From: Desulfococcaceae bacterium HSG8
GTDB taxonomy: Bacteria > Desulfobacterota > Desulfobacteria > Desulfobacterales > 4be13
Direction: 5' to 3'
Assembly (NCBI GenBank): GCA_030378015.1
Contig: JAUCGG010000043.1
Location: forward strand, 1 to 32,732
DNA: 32,732 nucleotides
The notes beneath the pieces were generated by a model, which saw only the letters and a list, made by a program, of their open reading frames with translations, made no database searches and was not told the origin of the DNA. Positions within the stretch are counted from its first letter, which is position 1. Each line of letters begins with the position of its first letter. Of the stretch, positions 1 to 8,249 are shown in pieces. The position numbers and the translations under genes were made by a program.

Positions 1-108
1 CCTCACTGCCATTAAGTTAAGGAACGCAGCCCGCTGACGAAGATGTTATTTCAGTAAGTTATGCCTCATTATCAGGTCGCTCCGACTCTTAACTTAATGG
101 CAGTGAGG
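1..108. repeat. MITE-like element with perfect 21-bp terminal inverted repeats
   Basis: The first 21 bases are the exact reverse complement of 88-108 (outer ends cctcactgcc and ggcagtgagg). The 66 bases between them have no coding potential. The size and perfect ends fit a non-autonomous mobile element or a large palindromic repeat. The left arm begins at base 1 of the window, so the element may extend further left. No target-site duplication can be checked. Confidence 0.75.
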
Positions 109-110
109 CT

Positions 111-216
111 CTGCCTGGGAATGCATTCTGCAAGGCTCCGCCTTGAACATTTCTGATTGATTTTAGTCCTGAACAGGAGGCAGAGCCTCCTGAGATGCAT
201 TCCCAGGCGGAGCCTA
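111..216. repeat. Imperfect inverted repeat, family also present near 19.0 kb
   Basis: The arm at about 113-128 (tgcctgggaatgcatt) pairs with gatgcattcccaggcgga at about 194-211. The inner parts (aaggctccgcctt and aggaggcagagcctcc) form further small hairpins. A related element lies at about 19019-19145, with the same gaatgcatt and gatgcattccca ends. It is non-coding and sits just upstream of the RND gene. Confidence 0.6.
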
Positions 217-346
217 GGCGGAGCCTGGGAACGAGAGTCTCCCGGTTTTTGGAAATGTGCCGTTCATGACCGTGAGGTCATGTGAATCACGCACGCACAA
301 AACAAGCTTTGAACTCCACCTGAAGATCAATATACCGAGGAAAAAA

Positions 347-3300
347 ATGAAACAAATACTAACCGCATTCACCCGAAACACAGTGTTCGCCAATATCGTC
401 CTCATCCTGATATTATCAGCAGGCGGAATGGCCCTGATATTCATGGTCAGGGAGGTGCTTCCTGATGTTTCAATGGACGAAATCCAGGTTTCAGTGCAAT
501 ATCCCGGGGCTGATCCCGAGGAAGTTGAGGAAGGGATCACCCGGAAAATCGAGGATGCCTTGGAAGGAATGCCGGGGATCAGGCAATATACAACCACTTC
601 CGGAGAAGATGGCGCAACCGCAACGATCACCGTGATGAGCAATTATGAAACATCCGATGTCATAGACAGGGTTCGCAGCAGGATCGGGGCAATCTCCACT
701 TTTCCCCGGGACGCGGAAAAACCGCTGATAACGGAAATGATCCACCAGGAAGAAGTGATGAAGCTTTTCCTGGCAGGGGATATGCCTGAGAACAGGCTCA
801 AGGAACTGGCAGCACGGGTAAAAGATGAAATACGCCAGGCTGCCGGGGTTTCACAGATTGAGATATCCGGGACCAGGGAATATGAAATCAGTATCGAGGT
901 TTCCGAGCAGCGCCTGAGAGAATACGGGCTTTCTTTTGATGACGTGGCTCATGCGGTTTCGTCAGGCAATATCAATATGGCAGGCGGATCAATCCGCACC
1001 GAAGATGAAGATATTCGCATAAGAACCCTGGGACGCAAATATACAGGTTCTGATCTGGCATCTCTTGTTGTTCTTGCCAAACCCGGGGGAGAAATCATCA
1101 CCCTGGACCGGGTGGCGGATATCCGGGACGGATTTGCGGAAGACACTGTCGCCAATTATGTTGACGGAGAAAGAGCGGTAACGGTTGATATTTTCAAAAC
1201 CCCGGAAGATGATGCCATAGCCATATCAGAAGCCATACACGAGTATGTTGAAAAAAAACAGCAGATATTGCCTGAAGGCGTCAGGCTCGGTGTTCTTTAC
1301 GATACAACTGACGAACTGCGCTCACGTATCAATCTCATGGTTAAGAACGGGATCATGGGGCTTTGCTTGGTACTTCTGCTTTTATGGATGTTCCTAGATT
1401 TCCGCCTGAGCTTCTGGGCAGGCATGGGCATACCCGTTTCCATCATGGGCGCGCTGGTTATTCTCTGGGCAATGGGAGGAACTGTCAACATGATCTCCCT
1501 CGGGGGGCTGATCCTAGTGCTGGGAATTGTGGTGGATGACGCCATTGTGGTGGGTGAAGCGATTTTTTACCATCGCAGCAAAGGACTGCCCGGCCCCGAG
1601 GCTGCTGTGAGCGGCGTGAGCGAAGTCGGGATGCCTGTTACTGCAACAATCCTGACCACCATTATGGCTTTTATCCCCCTGGCATATCTCACCGACATTA
1701 TCGGCAAGTTCATAGCCGTGATGCCAATGGTGGTCATCCCGTGCCTGGTGGTTTCCCTTGTGGAATGTATCTTTCTCCTGCCTGCTCATCTCAGCCACAG
1801 TGCAGACCCTGCTACTAAGAAAAAAAAGATCTCGCTTTTCCCGCGGATTGAGAAGTTTCACCATCTGACCAGGAGCCTGCCGGAACGTATGGCAAAGCAT
1901 GTATATGCCCCCGTGCTGGATAAGGCTCTCCGGTGGCGTTATATTTCCATATGCTTTGCTATATGTATCTTCCTTCTGACCATCGGACTGCTCCTGGGGG
2001 GGATATTGAAATTCGAGGTTCTGCCATCCACGGACTCGTTTATTATTGATGCAACAGTGAAGTTTCCCAGCGGAACGCCTTCAAAGGTGACGCATCAGGC
2101 CCTTGAAAAGCTTGAATCCGCGCTTTCCGGTATTGCCGCACAAACACGGACCCGCACTGGCGAACCGCTTATCAAAAACCGGCTCACCGTCATAGGCCAG
2201 ACAATAGGCGAAGATTCGGATGACACGGAATCAGGCCCTAATGTCGGCACTGTCCGAGCCATATTAATCGAATCTGAAAAGCGGGATATTCGCTCAGAAG
2301 ACCTTTCCTTAAAATGGGAAAAAGCAGTCGGGCCCGTCCCCGGGGTTGAATATATAAAATTCGGGGCATTGGAAGAAGGCCCCGGGGGCGAGGATATTGA
2401 ACTATGGGTCAGAGGTCATGACTTGGAAGATATCCTGGGCGCCGCGGATAAACTGATGGCTCACCTCAGGGGAATCAGAGGGGTTTCCCAGGTTAACTCG
2501 GATTTTTCTTCTGGAAAAAATGAGCTGCGCTTTGAACTGAAGCCCGAAGCCAGGACACTGGGCCTGACCCTTAACGACCTTGCAACACAGATGCATGCGG
2601 GATTCTACGGAAAGGAAGCAGTTCGTTTGCAACGGGGCAGGGACGACGTCAGGGTGAAGGTCCGTTATGTCAGTGATGAACGCCGCCATATTTCGGACCT
2701 TGAGCGAGTTCGCATTCGGACAAAGAACGGGCATGAGGTTCCGCTTCTTTCCGTTGCCAATGTCGAGTTTTCCCCGGGATATTCAACTATTAACCGGGTT
2801 GACAGCATGAGATGCGTGACAGTCACGGCTGCTGTTGATAAGCAAACCGCCAATTCCGACGATATTATTTCAGATATTTCCGAAACATTCATCCCCGGTT
2901 TGAAGAATCAGTACCCGGAGACAGATGTATCGTTTGAAGGTGAACAGGAACACATGGAAGATGCTGTAGGTGGGCTTATTATAGGATTTCCCCTTGCGGT
3001 GATCGGGATGTTCATTGTCATAGCCACCATGTTTCGCTCTTATGTGCAGCCTTTTCTCATTCTCTTTATGATCCCCTTCGGAATCATCGGGAGCATATGG
3101 GGGCATCTCATACTGGGGTACGAGCTTTCCCTGATGAGCATTTTCGGAATGGTCGGACTCACAGGCGTGGTGGTCAATGACGCCATTGTCCTCATAGAAC
3201 GCATCAATGGGAATCTTGCAAACGGAGATGAGTTTTTCAAAGCCGTGCAAAACGGGGGACTCCGCCGCTTCCGGGCCATCATTCTCACCACAGTCAGCAC

Positions 3301-3547
3301 CGTGGGAGGACTTTCCCCGCTCATACTGGAAACCGACATCCAGGCCCAGTTTCTCATTCCGATGGCTGTGTCAATGGCAGCAGGCGTAGCATTTGCGACG
3401 ATCCTGACACTTGTGCTGCTCCCCGGCATGCTGGTCATATTAAACGACCTGCGCCGGGTTTTCCATAGACTCAGAACAGGCGAATGGCCCTCACGGGAAG
3501 AGGTTGAACCGGCGTTGTCCGTTGTCCGTTGCCCCGTTGGAATCTGA
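347..3547 (+). CDS. RND-family efflux permease (AcrB/HAE-like), inner membrane
   Basis: This 1066-residue protein is close to the usual 1020-1070 of proton-driven RND drug/solute exporters. The start at 347 was chosen over an in-frame upstream start because a GAGG ribosome site sits 6-7 bases before it and the protein then begins directly with the first membrane segment (TM1, about residues 12-35). Two similar halves are visible, each with a large periplasmic region. The TM4 motif VVDDAIVVGEA (about residues 394-405) supplies the paired Asp used in proton relay. The TM10 motif VVVNDAIVLIER (about 940-952) has Asn where AcrB has its relay Lys, as in other non-AcrB RND subgroups. No membrane fusion protein or outer-membrane channel gene is adjacent: the upstream side is repeats and the downstream gene is an unrelated lipoprotein. 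Partners may lie left of the window or elsewhere. The substrate cannot be told. Confidence 0.95.
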   Translation: MKQILTAFTRNTVFANIVLILILSAGGMALIFMVREVLPDVSMDEIQVSVQYPGADPEEVEEGITRKIEDALEGMPGIRQYTTTSGEDGATATITVMSNYETSDVIDRVRSRIGAISTFPRDAEKPLITEMIHQEEVMKLFLAGDMPENRLKELAARVKDEIRQAAGVSQIEISGTREYEISIEVSEQRLREYGLSFDDVAHAVSSGNINMAGGSIRTEDEDIRIRTLGRKYTGSDLASLVVLAKPGGEIITLDRVADIRDGFAEDTVANYVDGERAVTVDIFKTPEDDAIAISEAIHEYVEKKQQILPEGVRLGVLYDTTDELRSRINLMVKNGIMGLCLVLLLLWMFLDFRLSFWAGMGIPVSIMGALVILWAMGGTVNMISLGGLILVLGIVVDDAIVVGEAIFYHRSKGLPGPEAAVSGVSEVGMPVTATILTTIMAFIPLAYLTDIIGKFIAVMPMVVIPCLVVSLVECIFLLPAHLSHSADPATKKKKISLFPRIEKFHHLTRSLPERMAKHVYAPVLDKALRWRYISICFAICIFLLTIGLLLGGILKFEVLPSTDSFIIDATVKFPSGTPSKVTHQALEKLESALSGIAAQTRTRTGEPLIKNRLTVIGQTIGEDSDDTESGPNVGTVRAILIESEKRDIRSEDLSLKWEKAVGPVPGVEYIKFGALEEGPGGEDIELWVRGHDLEDILGAADKLMAHLRGIRGVSQVNSDFSSGKNELRFELKPEARTLGLTLNDLATQMHAGFYGKEAVRLQRGRDDVRVKVRYVSDERRHISDLERVRIRTKNGHEVPLLSVANVEFSPGYSTINRVDSMRCVTVTAAVDKQTANSDDIISDISETFIPGLKNQYPETDVSFEGEQEHMEDAVGGLIIGFPLAVIGMFIVIATMFRSYVQPFLILFMIPFGIIGSIWGHLILGYELSLMSIFGMVGLTGVVVNDAIVLIERINGNLANGDEFFKAVQNGGLRRFRAIILTTVSTVGGLSPLILETDIQAQFLIPMAVSMAAGVAFATILTLVLLPGMLVILNDLRRVFHRLRTGEWPSREEVEPALSVVRCPVGI

Positions 3548-3631
3548 GATTTGAAATTTGGGATTTAGATATTCAGTAGATGGAAAATAGCTCGGAAAAG
3601 CTCGCTTGGGATTGGCAAATCTCAAGCATTT

Positions 3632-3655
3632 CAGGCGGATTTGTCAATCCGCCTG
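3632..3655. other. Hairpin between RND and MBL genes
   Basis: A perfect 10-bp stem (caggcggatt/aatccgcctg) with a 4-base loop lies 85 bases after the RND stop. It has no immediate T-run, so termination is uncertain. A similar hairpin around an aatccg core occurs at 28419-28442 after ribBA, so it may be a small repeat rather than a terminator. Confidence 0.45.
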
Positions 3656-3723
3656 GAGCGTTCCAGAGTATTTTTCAATCTGCTTTTACTTGGAATTTGG
3701 ATATTGGAATTTGAGATTTATCT

Positions 3724-4758
3724 ATGAAAAAAAACTTAAACACGCTTCTCTTTTCAATTCTCGCAGCCATATATTTAAGCGCGTGCGGTGCAGCTTACAA
3801 AGGCCCGGTTTCAGATCATTTTGACGGTTCAGAATTTTACAATCCCGAGCCTTCCGGCCATTCATTCACAGATATGCTGAAATGGTTTTGGGAAATGGAC
3901 ACCGTTGACTGGCCTGATCAGATCGAAGACCCTGAACAGCCCGCGCCGCCTGAAAAAGTCGGCAAAGGCGACCTCCGGGTCACATTTATAAACCATGCGA
4001 CATTGCTGATACAGATGGATAATTTGAATATCCTGACGGACCCTGTCTGGTCAAAGCGGGTCGGGCCCACGAGCTGGCTTGGCCCCGAACGTGTCCGCGC
4101 TCCCGGTGTGCCTATGGAAAATCTGCCCAGGATAGATTATGTGCTTATTTCCCATGATCACTATGACCACCTGGACAAACCCACAATTGAAAAGCTTGTC
4201 AGACGCGACAGCCCCGTTTTTCTCGTCGGACTGGGAGTCAGTTCTCATCTGGACGACGAAGGGATTTCTCATATTGAGGAAATGGACTGGTGGCAGTCGT
4301 TCACTCCCGGGGATACGGATCTGACGTTTACCTTTGTCCCTGCCCGGCATCAGTCCGGCAGGGGGCCTTTCAGCGAAAATGCAACTTTGTGGGGCGGTTA
4401 TGTCATAGAAAGTCCCGGCGGCCAGGTTTACTACGCAGGCGACACAGCTTTCGGGAAGTTTGTCCGTGATATCGGCCGGCGATTTACCAGAATAAAACTT
4501 GCCATCCTTCCCATCGGAAGTTATGAAGCCCGCTGGTTCATGAAAAACCAGCATATGAATCCTGATGATGCCGTACAGGCGCATATGATTCTGAAAGCAG
4601 CACAAAGCGTGGGAATGCATTTTGGCACATTTGCCGAACACCCGGAGCAGACCGTTGACCAGCACGAGCATGATCTGGCTGATGCATTAAAAAAATACAA
4701 CATACCGCGATCTGAATTCCGGGTTTTGCAATTCGGAGAAGGGATTTTTTTGAAATAA
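3724..4758 (+). CDS. MBL-fold metallohydrolase, NAPE-PLD/UlaG-like, lipoprotein
   Basis: A 344-residue metal-dependent hydrolase. The N-terminus is a lipoprotein signal: Lys-rich start, hydrophobic stretch and lipobox LSAC with Cys21, so the mature enzyme is probably anchored in the outer or inner membrane facing the periplasm. The zinc motif HDHYDH is at residues 144-149 (H144, H146, D148, H149). Further metal ligands are likely in ARHQSGRG, YAGDTAF and HFGTFAEHPE. The DHFDG...NP sequence after the signal and the overall length fit the NAPE-PLD/RomA-type branch of the superfamily, which hydrolyses phosphodiester or lactone bonds; the substrate here is unknown. It stands alone: 176 bases of AT-rich repeat precede it and repeats follow. 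The first in-frame ATG is used; no strong Shine-Dalgarno site is visible. Confidence 0.92.
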   Translation: MKKNLNTLLFSILAAIYLSACGAAYKGPVSDHFDGSEFYNPEPSGHSFTDMLKWFWEMDTVDWPDQIEDPEQPAPPEKVGKGDLRVTFINHATLLIQMDNLNILTDPVWSKRVGPTSWLGPERVRAPGVPMENLPRIDYVLISHDHYDHLDKPTIEKLVRRDSPVFLVGLGVSSHLDDEGISHIEEMDWWQSFTPGDTDLTFTFVPARHQSGRGPFSENATLWGGYVIESPGGQVYYAGDTAFGKFVRDIGRRFTRIKLAILPIGSYEARWFMKNQHMNPDDAVQAHMILKAAQSVGMHFGTFAEHPEQTVDQHEHDLADALKKYNIPRSEFRVLQFGEGIFLK

Positions 4759-4948
4759 ATCTCAAAACAAATTCCAAATAAATCTCAAATTTCAAATCTC
4801 AATTTTGGAATTTATTTGGATTTGGGATTCGGATGTGATAAAAGCTCGGTCAGACGTTTGGAGTGCAAAGCTTGCTTTGCGATCACCCGATCATGAAAAT
4901 GTAGGGTGGGGCTTGCCCTACCAAGGCTGATTATTTTTATTCGGTCTT

Positions 4949-5054
4949 GTTCCCAAACTCCGTTTGGGAACACACTTGCCAGGCAAACTCTGTTTGCAGA
5001 CATGCAAAACCGGAGTTTTGCGGGCAATCGCGTTCCCAAACGGAGTTTGGGAAC
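4949..5054. repeat. Cluster of four consecutive small palindromes
   Basis: Within the 795-base gap after the MBL gene, the hairpins gttcccaaac/gtttgggaac (4949-4971), gcaaactctgtttgc (about 4982-4997), gcaaaaccggagttttgc (5004-5021) and gttcccaaac/gtttgggaac again (5032-5054) follow one another. The two outer ones are near copies. They look like clustered REP/BIME-type repeats. Short frames crossing them on both strands are repeat translations, not genes. A single arm of the gtagggtggggcttgccc repeat lies just before, at about 4901-4922. Confidence 0.6.
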
Positions 5055-5118
5055 GAGGACTTTTTTCGGATTTGCCAATCGCTCGGCTGAACTCACGCCG
5101 AAGCACTGATCTTAGTAT

Positions 5119-5281
5119 TAGTACTCTGTTTCAGAAATAATGTCCGGATTAATTACACGGCCCGTCTGTAACGTAATCTTTCAGATTGCGCACGGATAAA
5201 CAAAGCGGAGAGCGCAATCTGAAAGATTACGTTACATTGTGTCCTTTCCGACCCGGACATTATTTATGAAACACAGCACTT
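5119..5281. repeat. MITE-like element, family R1, copy A
   Basis: Terminal inverted repeats (ctctgtttcagaaataatg... and ...cattatttatgaaacacag) flank a core palindrome. That core has 25-base arms beginning tgtaacgtaatctttcag and a loop of about 20 bases. Related copies occur at 27972-28080 (inverted, one end missing), 29788-29990 and 29991-30224. It has no coding capacity. It lies upstream of the response regulator gene. Confidence 0.8.
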
Positions 5282-5350
5282 AGTTTCGGCCATTTATCTG
5301 AACTCGGATGGTCAGGATTAAAGGATTCTTAGGATTTTCAGCATGTCAGG

Positions 5351-5437
5351 TTGTAGGGTGGGGCTTGCCCCACCAATGTCATTTTAAATGATATAATAAA
5401 AATAATCAATCTTGGTGGGGCAAGCCCCACCCTACAA
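5351..5437. repeat. Perfect 25-bp inverted repeat (gtagggtggggcttgcc family)
   Basis: Bases 5351-5375 are the exact reverse complement of 5413-5437; the 37-base centre is AT-rich. A lone arm occurs near 4901, and a variant with different inner sequence at 18631-18704. It is a palindromic intergenic repeat and lies about 115 bases upstream of the response regulator. Confidence 0.75.
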
Positions 5438-5553
5438 CTCGTATTCTCATTATTAGATTGATTTACAAGATGTTACGTTAAAATACATTTTCATGACTGA
5501 TCATGAGCATTTAATCCTGCGAATCATGGATTCAGACAAACAAAGATAAAAAA

Positions 5554-6234
5554 ATGAAAACAACCATTCTGATTATAGACGACGACAGCAGGCTGAACCA
5601 ACTGCTTAATAGTTTCCTGGGCGATTTCGGATTCAATGTGCTGACAGCCGTGCATCCGAAGGAGGGTTTGAAAAAGATTAAAACCGCTTCTCCTGATCTT
5701 ATCATATTGGATGTCATGCTTCCTGACATGAACGGTTTTGAGGTGTGCAAAGCCATTCGTGCGGAATATACGATTCCGATTATCATGCTGACAGCCAGGG
5801 GCGAACTGATGGACAAAATTGCGGGACTGGAACTCGGGGCTGATGATTATCTTCCCAAGCCGTTTGAACCAAGAGAACTGGTGGCCCGCATCCAGGCTGT
5901 CCTGCGGAGAACCCAGCATCTGGAACAAACCGAAATCCTTGAATTTGAGAGGATGACCATTGATTTCCAGAAGCATACTGTCCACCTGGATGATGAATCA
6001 GTTGATTTGACGACCAATGAATTTGCTGCATTGTCATTACTCGTCAAAAATGCAGGCAAGGTATTGAACCGTGACCAGATCCTTGAAGAACTGCGCGGTA
6101 TGGAATGTGAGGCATTCAACAGATCCGTTGACATTACAATGAGCAGATTGCGCCAGAAATTAAAAGATGACCCTAAAAAACCGGAGTTTATCAAAACAGT
6201 GTGGGGTGCCGGATATGTATTCATACAAAAATAA
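5554..6234 (+). CDS. OmpR/PhoB-family response regulator (receiver + winged helix)
   Basis: This 226-residue two-domain transcription factor acts in the cytoplasm. The receiver domain (about 1-120) has the acidic pocket D9/D10, phospho-acceptor D53 in LDVMLPDMNG, T80 in MLTARG and K102 in PKPFEP. The C-terminal winged-helix DNA-binding domain (about 130-225) carries the typical LTTNEFAALSLLVKNAGKVL and ...DITMSRLRQKL...TVWGAGYVF signatures. All phosphorylation residues are present, so it should be a normal phospho-switch. It is an orphan: no histidine kinase is adjacent, and repeats lie on both sides. Its targets cannot be read from the sequence. The start is the only ATG before the conserved TTILIIDDD strand, and the Shine-Dalgarno site is weak. 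Confidence 0.95.
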   Translation: MKTTILIIDDDSRLNQLLNSFLGDFGFNVLTAVHPKEGLKKIKTASPDLIILDVMLPDMNGFEVCKAIRAEYTIPIIMLTARGELMDKIAGLELGADDYLPKPFEPRELVARIQAVLRRTQHLEQTEILEFERMTIDFQKHTVHLDDESVDLTTNEFAALSLLVKNAGKVLNRDQILEELRGMECEAFNRSVDITMSRLRQKLKDDPKKPEFIKTVWGAGYVFIQK

Positions 6235-6330
6235 CAAATCACAAATTCCAAATCACAATGACTGAAAATTCAGTCTTGGGCATTTGGTATTGGGATTTGG
6301 AAATTTATTTGGAATTTGGAATTTATTTGG

Positions 6331-6490
6331 GTGCGTATTTACAAGTCTGGGGAGTGATTTTCAGTCCCGGAGGGACTTCTGAAAATAGCCCGGCAATTCA
6401 TTGCCGGGTGAGTATTCCGAATCATCACGTCCCGGAGGGACGACTGAAAAAAAGCTTTTCAGTCGTCCCTCCCCAAGTTGTAAATGCGCC
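6331..6490. repeat. MITE-like element, family R2, copy 1
   Basis: About 160 bases with related ends (gtgcgtatttacaagtc... and ...cttgtaaatgcgcc type) contain three internal hairpins: cagtcccggagggac, agcccggcaattcattgccggg and aaaaagcttttcagtcg. An inverted copy of the whole element lies at 28167-28334. It is non-coding. The rest of the 6235-6874 gap holds AT-rich repeats of the gaatttgggattt kind, the WD40-tail fragment and half of a hairpin repeat; no gene is seen there. Confidence 0.65.
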
Positions 6491-6688
6491 CGGCAGGAGA
6501 CATTCCACAGCGACACCTGCGAGGTAAATCGCACCCGGACAACTTCGCTGTTTATGAAGTCTTCTTGCCGAGCTTATTTGCTCCAATGATGCATCAGGAT
6601 AATGCTCAGGTCTGAATCTCACCCGTTTGAAAATAAAGTCCTCATAGCGTTTGCATCAGTCGCATATACCTGCTTCACAGGATTTGAT

Positions 6689-6776
6689 GACTGTTTTCCG
6701 GAATGTCTTTTTTCGAGGTGAGTCTGAAGATGTATTCCCGGGGCGGCCCGAAGGCTTATTGCCGGGGTCGCCGGTT
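6689..6776 (-). pseudogene. Orphan fragment of the WD40 giant gene's linker/tail
   Basis: On the minus strand this stretch encodes PGNTSSDSPRKKTFRKTV, identical to the Pro/Ser linker and the start of the helical tail of the 1985-residue WD40 protein (DNA at about 11022-11070). It is preceded by PGNKPSGR-type linker residues. Nothing before or after it resembles the parent gene. It is therefore a short displaced duplicate, about 4.3 kb from its source, lying next to a copy of the hairpin repeat that also sits at the 3' end of the parent gene. Confidence 0.65.
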
Positions 6777-6823
6777 TTAGCCCGTAGGTCGGGGTAAGGC
6801 ACGAACCCCGACAAAAACGGATA
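6776..6823. repeat. Half copy of hairpin repeat R3
   Basis: The sequence tagcccgtaggtcggggtaaggcacgaaccccgac matches the left arm of the full repeats at 8069-8160 and 10529-10630. The right arm is missing. It lies 52 bases beyond the 3' end of the Rpn-like gene. Confidence 0.6.
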
Positions 6824-6874
6824 TGTGACTGCGATCATGGGAACGGTCACAACAAAACACAACCAAACCCCGAT

Positions 6875-7792
6875 TTATGAAACCTTTGAAAGAACCGTTC
6901 TGAATTCTTCAATATCAGAGCTCCGAATTGCATGGCGCAGAAGTTCTTTCAGAGCATCATGCTGTCCCACAGAACACACTTCATCCCTGATATCCGAAGG
7001 CACTGATACAAAACGCTCTGCCAGGGCTTCGATCACCATATCCCTGGCCTCTGTCATGATGCCTTCTTGAAAAATCTGCTGTCCCGCCACTGTATCAGCA
7101 AGGTCAAAATCCAGCATTGAAATCACCTCCTCCCGTGTTATATTTCGGAACCTGTTCATAACAAACAGGCCTGTTATATTCAGTGCGTCCCTGGCCGAAT
7201 GTTCAGGATATGTCCTGCATATTTCCTGTTTCCACCTGCGGCCCCTGGAAAGAACCCCGGTCTTTTCCTCTTCCGGGGAAACAGTGAAAGGAGACAGCAC
7301 GATAAGCCTGGGATCAGTTTCGGTGAGCTGCGCTTCTGCGTAATCTGTCAGCACAATTTCCTTAAACGATTTCAGGATTTCCTCACCCGCGTTTTCGCCG
7401 AGTGCCTTCACAGGAAGAGCCGCTTTTTTGTAAGCTTCATCTGTATAGACTATCCCGGCAACAACCCTGTTCCTGTACCCGTCCTGGGCACATGCCAGCA
7501 TTATTTTTGAAACAAGCCTGTAGCGGATAAATTTGTCGGAATAACCCTGGAATTCGATATAAGCTTTTCTGCCGTGTCCTTCCAGCAGGGGGATTCCTTC
7601 TGTGTCAGGTTCGAGTCGCCTTTCCTTTAAAACTACTGATCTGAAAGTGTATTCTTCGGCTTCGTCAGGTGAGACCCCCAGCAGTTTCAGCACCGCAGGG
7701 CCTCCTATTCCCATCAGCCGCAGAAAGGGTTCGTCTGTGCCCCTGAATTTAGCGGGGTCCGCAGCTTGCTTTTTCTTTTTTTTATCAGTCAT
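6875..7792 (-). CDS. Rpn-family (PD-(D/E)XK) nuclease-like / DUF2887-type protein
   Basis: This 305-residue protein resembles the Rpn/transposase_31/DUF2887 families, which carry a PD-(D/E)XK nuclease fold and are linked to DNA cleavage and RecA-independent recombination in characterised members. Visible signs: GTDEPFLRLM near residue 18, a candidate catalytic Asp in LEPDTEG (D63) and AYIEFQ (E80, Q82), the E-x-Q form typical of Rpn proteins, followed by a Tyr/Arg-rich strand-helix YSDKFIRYRLVSKIM. The C-terminal third is helical (SMLDFDLADTVAGQQIFQEG) as in these families. A good ribosome site (AAGGGAG) precedes the ATG. The N-terminus is Lys-rich. The gene is single and unlinked to a transposase. 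Whether it is active as a nuclease is not known. Confidence 0.75.
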   Translation of the reverse strand: MTDKKKKKQAADPAKFRGTDEPFLRLMGIGGPAVLKLLGVSPDEAEEYTFRSVVLKERRLEPDTEGIPLLEGHGRKAYIEFQGYSDKFIRYRLVSKIMLACAQDGYRNRVVAGIVYTDEAYKKAALPVKALGENAGEEILKSFKEIVLTDYAEAQLTETDPRLIVLSPFTVSPEEEKTGVLSRGRRWKQEICRTYPEHSARDALNITGLFVMNRFRNITREEVISMLDFDLADTVAGQQIFQEGIMTEARDMVIEALAERFVSVPSDIRDEVCSVGQHDALKELLRHAIRSSDIEEFRTVLSKVS

Positions 7793-8068
7793 ATTCTCCC
7801 TTTTGCGGAATTTCTGTGTGCAGCTTTAACCACAACATATAAAGAAAACTACGTTCTCTGATTCAGATACGATTTTCTGCCTTTAAAAAAAGCGGGTATT
7901 CTTCCCTATATATAGGCATATTCCTGGCAGATCAAGTGATTTTTTAATCGCTCTTCAGCCGCCTTTTCCGGGAGCGACTGCCCGTTACGGCAGGGATTGT
8001 TGAAGACCGGGAACTTCTTAATAAGCAGTTCAGGGAAGCGGAAAAAGCTTTCTGACGAGGATAAAACC

Positions 8069-8160
8069 GTAGCCCGCAGGTTGGGTGAGGCACGAACCCT
8101 GACAAAAACGGGTATTGTAACTTGGGATGTTGGGGTTCGCTCCTCGCCTCAGCCTGCCTG
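8069..8160. repeat. Hairpin repeat R3, full but diverged copy
   Basis: This copy begins gtagcccgcaggttgggtgag and ends ...ttggggttcgctcctcgcctcagcctgc; the arms are imperfectly complementary around a gggtattgtaac centre. It lies 90 bases beyond the 3' end of the DUF2330 gene. The remaining 7793-8249 gap has no gene that I can support. Confidence 0.6.
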
Positions 8161-8249
8161 CTTATAAAAGCAAGAAAATCCGTTACCAGGCCAGCCCCAT
8201 TCGGAATTCCAGATTTGAATGTTTCTGGTTTTGTCAGCCAGGCACAGGC

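Noticed and set aside
4812..5109. Open frames on both strands in the gap after the MBL gene
   Set aside because: They translate clustered palindromes (gttcccaaac type), have no ribosome sites and no recognisable protein pattern.
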